Below, piece by piece: positions 62,772 through 64,000 of a DNA stretch of 64,000 bases. Position numbers and translations under genes: made by a program. The stretch spans positions 62,001 to 126,000 of the forward strand of contig DUSF01000037.1 of NCBI GenBank assembly GCA_012842745.1, given 5' to 3'. This DNA is from Bacillus sp. (in: firmicutes) (lineage in GTDB: Bacteria > Bacillota > Bacilli > Bacillales > Bacillaceae_J). Position 1 is the stretch's first letter. Each line of letters opens with the position of its first letter. Below the pieces are notes generated by a model. It made no database searches and was not told the DNA's origin. It saw only the letters and a program-made list of their open reading frames with translations.

Positions 62772-64000
62772 ATGGGAAATGAAGAATCAGTTTTTTTTAG
62801 CAGGTTGCTTACAGAATTGACACTTTCCTTTCACATTATATATGCAACGATAGGTGTCGGTATTCCCCTTATGATATTAATTGCACAATGGATAGGCATT
62901 AGAAAAAAGGATGAGCACTATATATTATTAGCGAGGCGATGGACACGGGGGTATGCGATTACGGTAGCTGTTGGAGTAGTAACTGGGACCGCCATCGGAT
63001 TGCAACTCTCTCTTCTCTGGCCAGAATTTATGGCACTTGGCGGTCAAATTATTGCTCTGCCTTTATTTATGGAGACATTTGCCTTTTTTATAGAAGCTAT
63101 ATTTTTAGGCATCTATTTATATACTTGGGACAGGTTTGAAAATCAAAAAAAGCATTTATTATTGCTCATCCCTGTCGCAATCGGAGCTTCTATTTCAGCT
63201 GTATTTATAACGATTGTCAATGCATTTATGAATTCACCGCAAGGGTTTGACTTCCAAAATGGACAATTAATAAATGTGAATCCAATTTTGGCTATGTTTA
63301 CACCATCAATGCCAACAAAAGTTGCCCATGTTCTAGGAACCGCCTATATGACAGCTGCTTTTGTACTTGCCTCCGTTGCTGCTTTTCGGATGTTAAGAGG
63401 GTCTGATCATGTTTATCACAAAAAAGCTCTTTTTTTAACGATGAAAATCGGCCTACTTTTTTCGATTACATCTGCGTTACTTGGAGATTTTTCCGGAAAA
63501 TATTTAGGCCACTATCAGCCAGAGAAATTAGCGGCTTTTGAATGGCATTTTAAAACAGAAGGAGCTGCTCCACTCCTTATGTATGGAACAATAGAGAACG
63601 GAGAAGTTAAAAACGCTATTAAAATTCCGTTTGCTCTTAGTATTTTAACAAATGGTTCACCTAGTGCTAGTGTGATGGGGCTTGAAGAATTTCCAAAAGA
63701 TGAAATTCCACCGCTATATATCCATTATTTATTTGATTTAATGGTAACGATTGGCATACTAATGATTATCATTTCATTCCTTTATGTAATTGGAGTAAAG
63801 AGAAAATGGAATATTATTTTAAAGAAGTGGTTTCAAAGGCTTATTGTGCTTGGTGGTCCCTTATCTATTTTAGCTATCGAGTTCGGATGGTGGCTAGATG
63901 AAGTCGGAAGACAGCCGTGGATTTTACGAGGTTATATGCGGACAAGAGACGCAGCTACAACTAGTGGACAAGTAGATCTTATGTTGTATTTGTTTGCTGC
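62772..64000 (+). CDS. cydA: Cytochrome bd-type quinol oxidase subunit I (3' end outside window)
   Basis: About 409 codons are visible. The N-terminus has the heme-ligand histidine in LTLSFHIIYATIGVGIPLMI; ALPLFMETFAFFIEAIFLGI and SPSASVMGLEEF follow, and FGWWLDEVGRQPWILRG contains the GRQPW signature. The Q-loop is short, as in Bacillus members, and the sequence could be the YthA-type paralog. It reduces oxygen with electrons from menaquinol. GGAGG precedes the ATG; subunit II should follow outside the window. Confidence 0.93.
   Translation, partial: MGNEESVFFSRLLTELTLSFHIIYATIGVGIPLMILIAQWIGIRKKDEHYILLARRWTRGYAITVAVGVVTGTAIGLQLSLLWPEFMALGGQIIALPLFMETFAFFIEAIFLGIYLYTWDRFENQKKHLLLLIPVAIGASISAVFITIVNAFMNSPQGFDFQNGQLINVNPILAMFTPSMPTKVAHVLGTAYMTAAFVLASVAAFRMLRGSDHVYHKKALFLTMKIGLLFSITSALLGDFSGKYLGHYQPEKLAAFEWHFKTEGAAPLLMYGTIENGEVKNAIKIPFALSILTNGSPSASVMGLEEFPKDEIPPLYIHYLFDLMVTIGILMIIISFLYVIGVKRKWNIILKKWFQRLIVLGGPLSILAIEFGWWLDEVGRQPWILRGYMRTRDAATTSGQVDLMLYLFA

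Noticed and set aside
1-64000. tRNA, rRNA or CRISPR arrays
   Set aside because: No cloverleaf, rRNA core or regularly spaced repeat was seen on either strand.

Overview
The window comes from an AT-rich, endospore-forming member of the Bacillaceae. Evidence: four small acid-soluble spore protein genes (sspO, sspP, sspN, tlp), two with sigma-G-type promoters; a perfect PerR box before ahpCF; a Zur box before a zinc-uptake operon; and a right-hand block whose gene content (HesB-like YneR type, YneP-type thioesterase, tlp, sspN, thioredoxin-like YneN type, citB, sspO, sspP, Hsp20) resembles the Bacillus subtilis yneN-tlp neighbourhood. I see no rRNA, tRNA or CRISPR array. The left and right ends cut an aldolase-family gene and a cytochrome bd subunit I gene.

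Layout. 1-6.5 kb: DRE-TIM aldolase-family gene, ahpCF, and a PadR / HAAS-domain / DUF4153 membrane group with two matching operators. 6.5-10.9 kb: a scarred accessory stretch with an Acr3-like transporter plus methyltransferase behind a CsoR/CstR-type operator, a PIN-domain toxin-antitoxin pair, the remains of a relBE-type pair, alkA, a stop-riddled copy of the alkA tail, and a duplicated antitoxin end. 11-20.2 kb: YidC-like insertase, DsrE protein, transporter, NAD salvage operon pncA-pncB-nadE, exoA, a frameshifted gene, and a Uma2 nuclease. 20.4-27.7 kb: XRE regulator with three operators, methyl-accepting chemotaxis protein, PCP-reductase-like protein, PAP2 phosphatase, MOSC protein, polysaccharide deacetylase.

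27.8-37.2 kb: the most unusual locus. One minus-strand operon encodes a family-5 substrate-binding lipoprotein, two nitrogenase component-1-like subunits, a NifH-like iron protein, two permeases and a fused double ATPase. The nitrogenase-like genes sit inside the ABC-transporter operon. Cysteines are arranged three on one subunit and one on the other, as expected for a single [4Fe-4S] cluster of the BchN/BchB or BchY/BchZ kind rather than a P-cluster. The operon is bracketed by two copies of the 3' end of the ATPase gene, and the outer copy is followed by what looks like the 5' part of a group II intron.

37.2-45.2 kb: GGDEF and EAL-HDOD proteins, an AlbA_2 protein, and a phosphonate-type ABC operon with a divergent GntR regulator. 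At 45.2-45.5 kb a HesB-like gene has an in-frame TGA in place of the conserved cysteine of a GCGGP-type motif, followed at the right distance by a bacterial SECIS-like hairpin. selA lies in the same window (60.6-62.0 kb), so I call this a selenoprotein. 45.7-50.7 kb: CapA-like protein, Zur-regulated yidD-znuC-znuB-zur, YneR-type protein, GIY-YIG protein, thioesterase. 51.0-54.8 kb: a four-gene partner-switching module containing a chemoreceptor and a phosphatase whose receiver domain lacks its phosphoacceptor aspartate. 54.8-64 kb: spore genes, aconitase, selA, Hsp20 and cydA.
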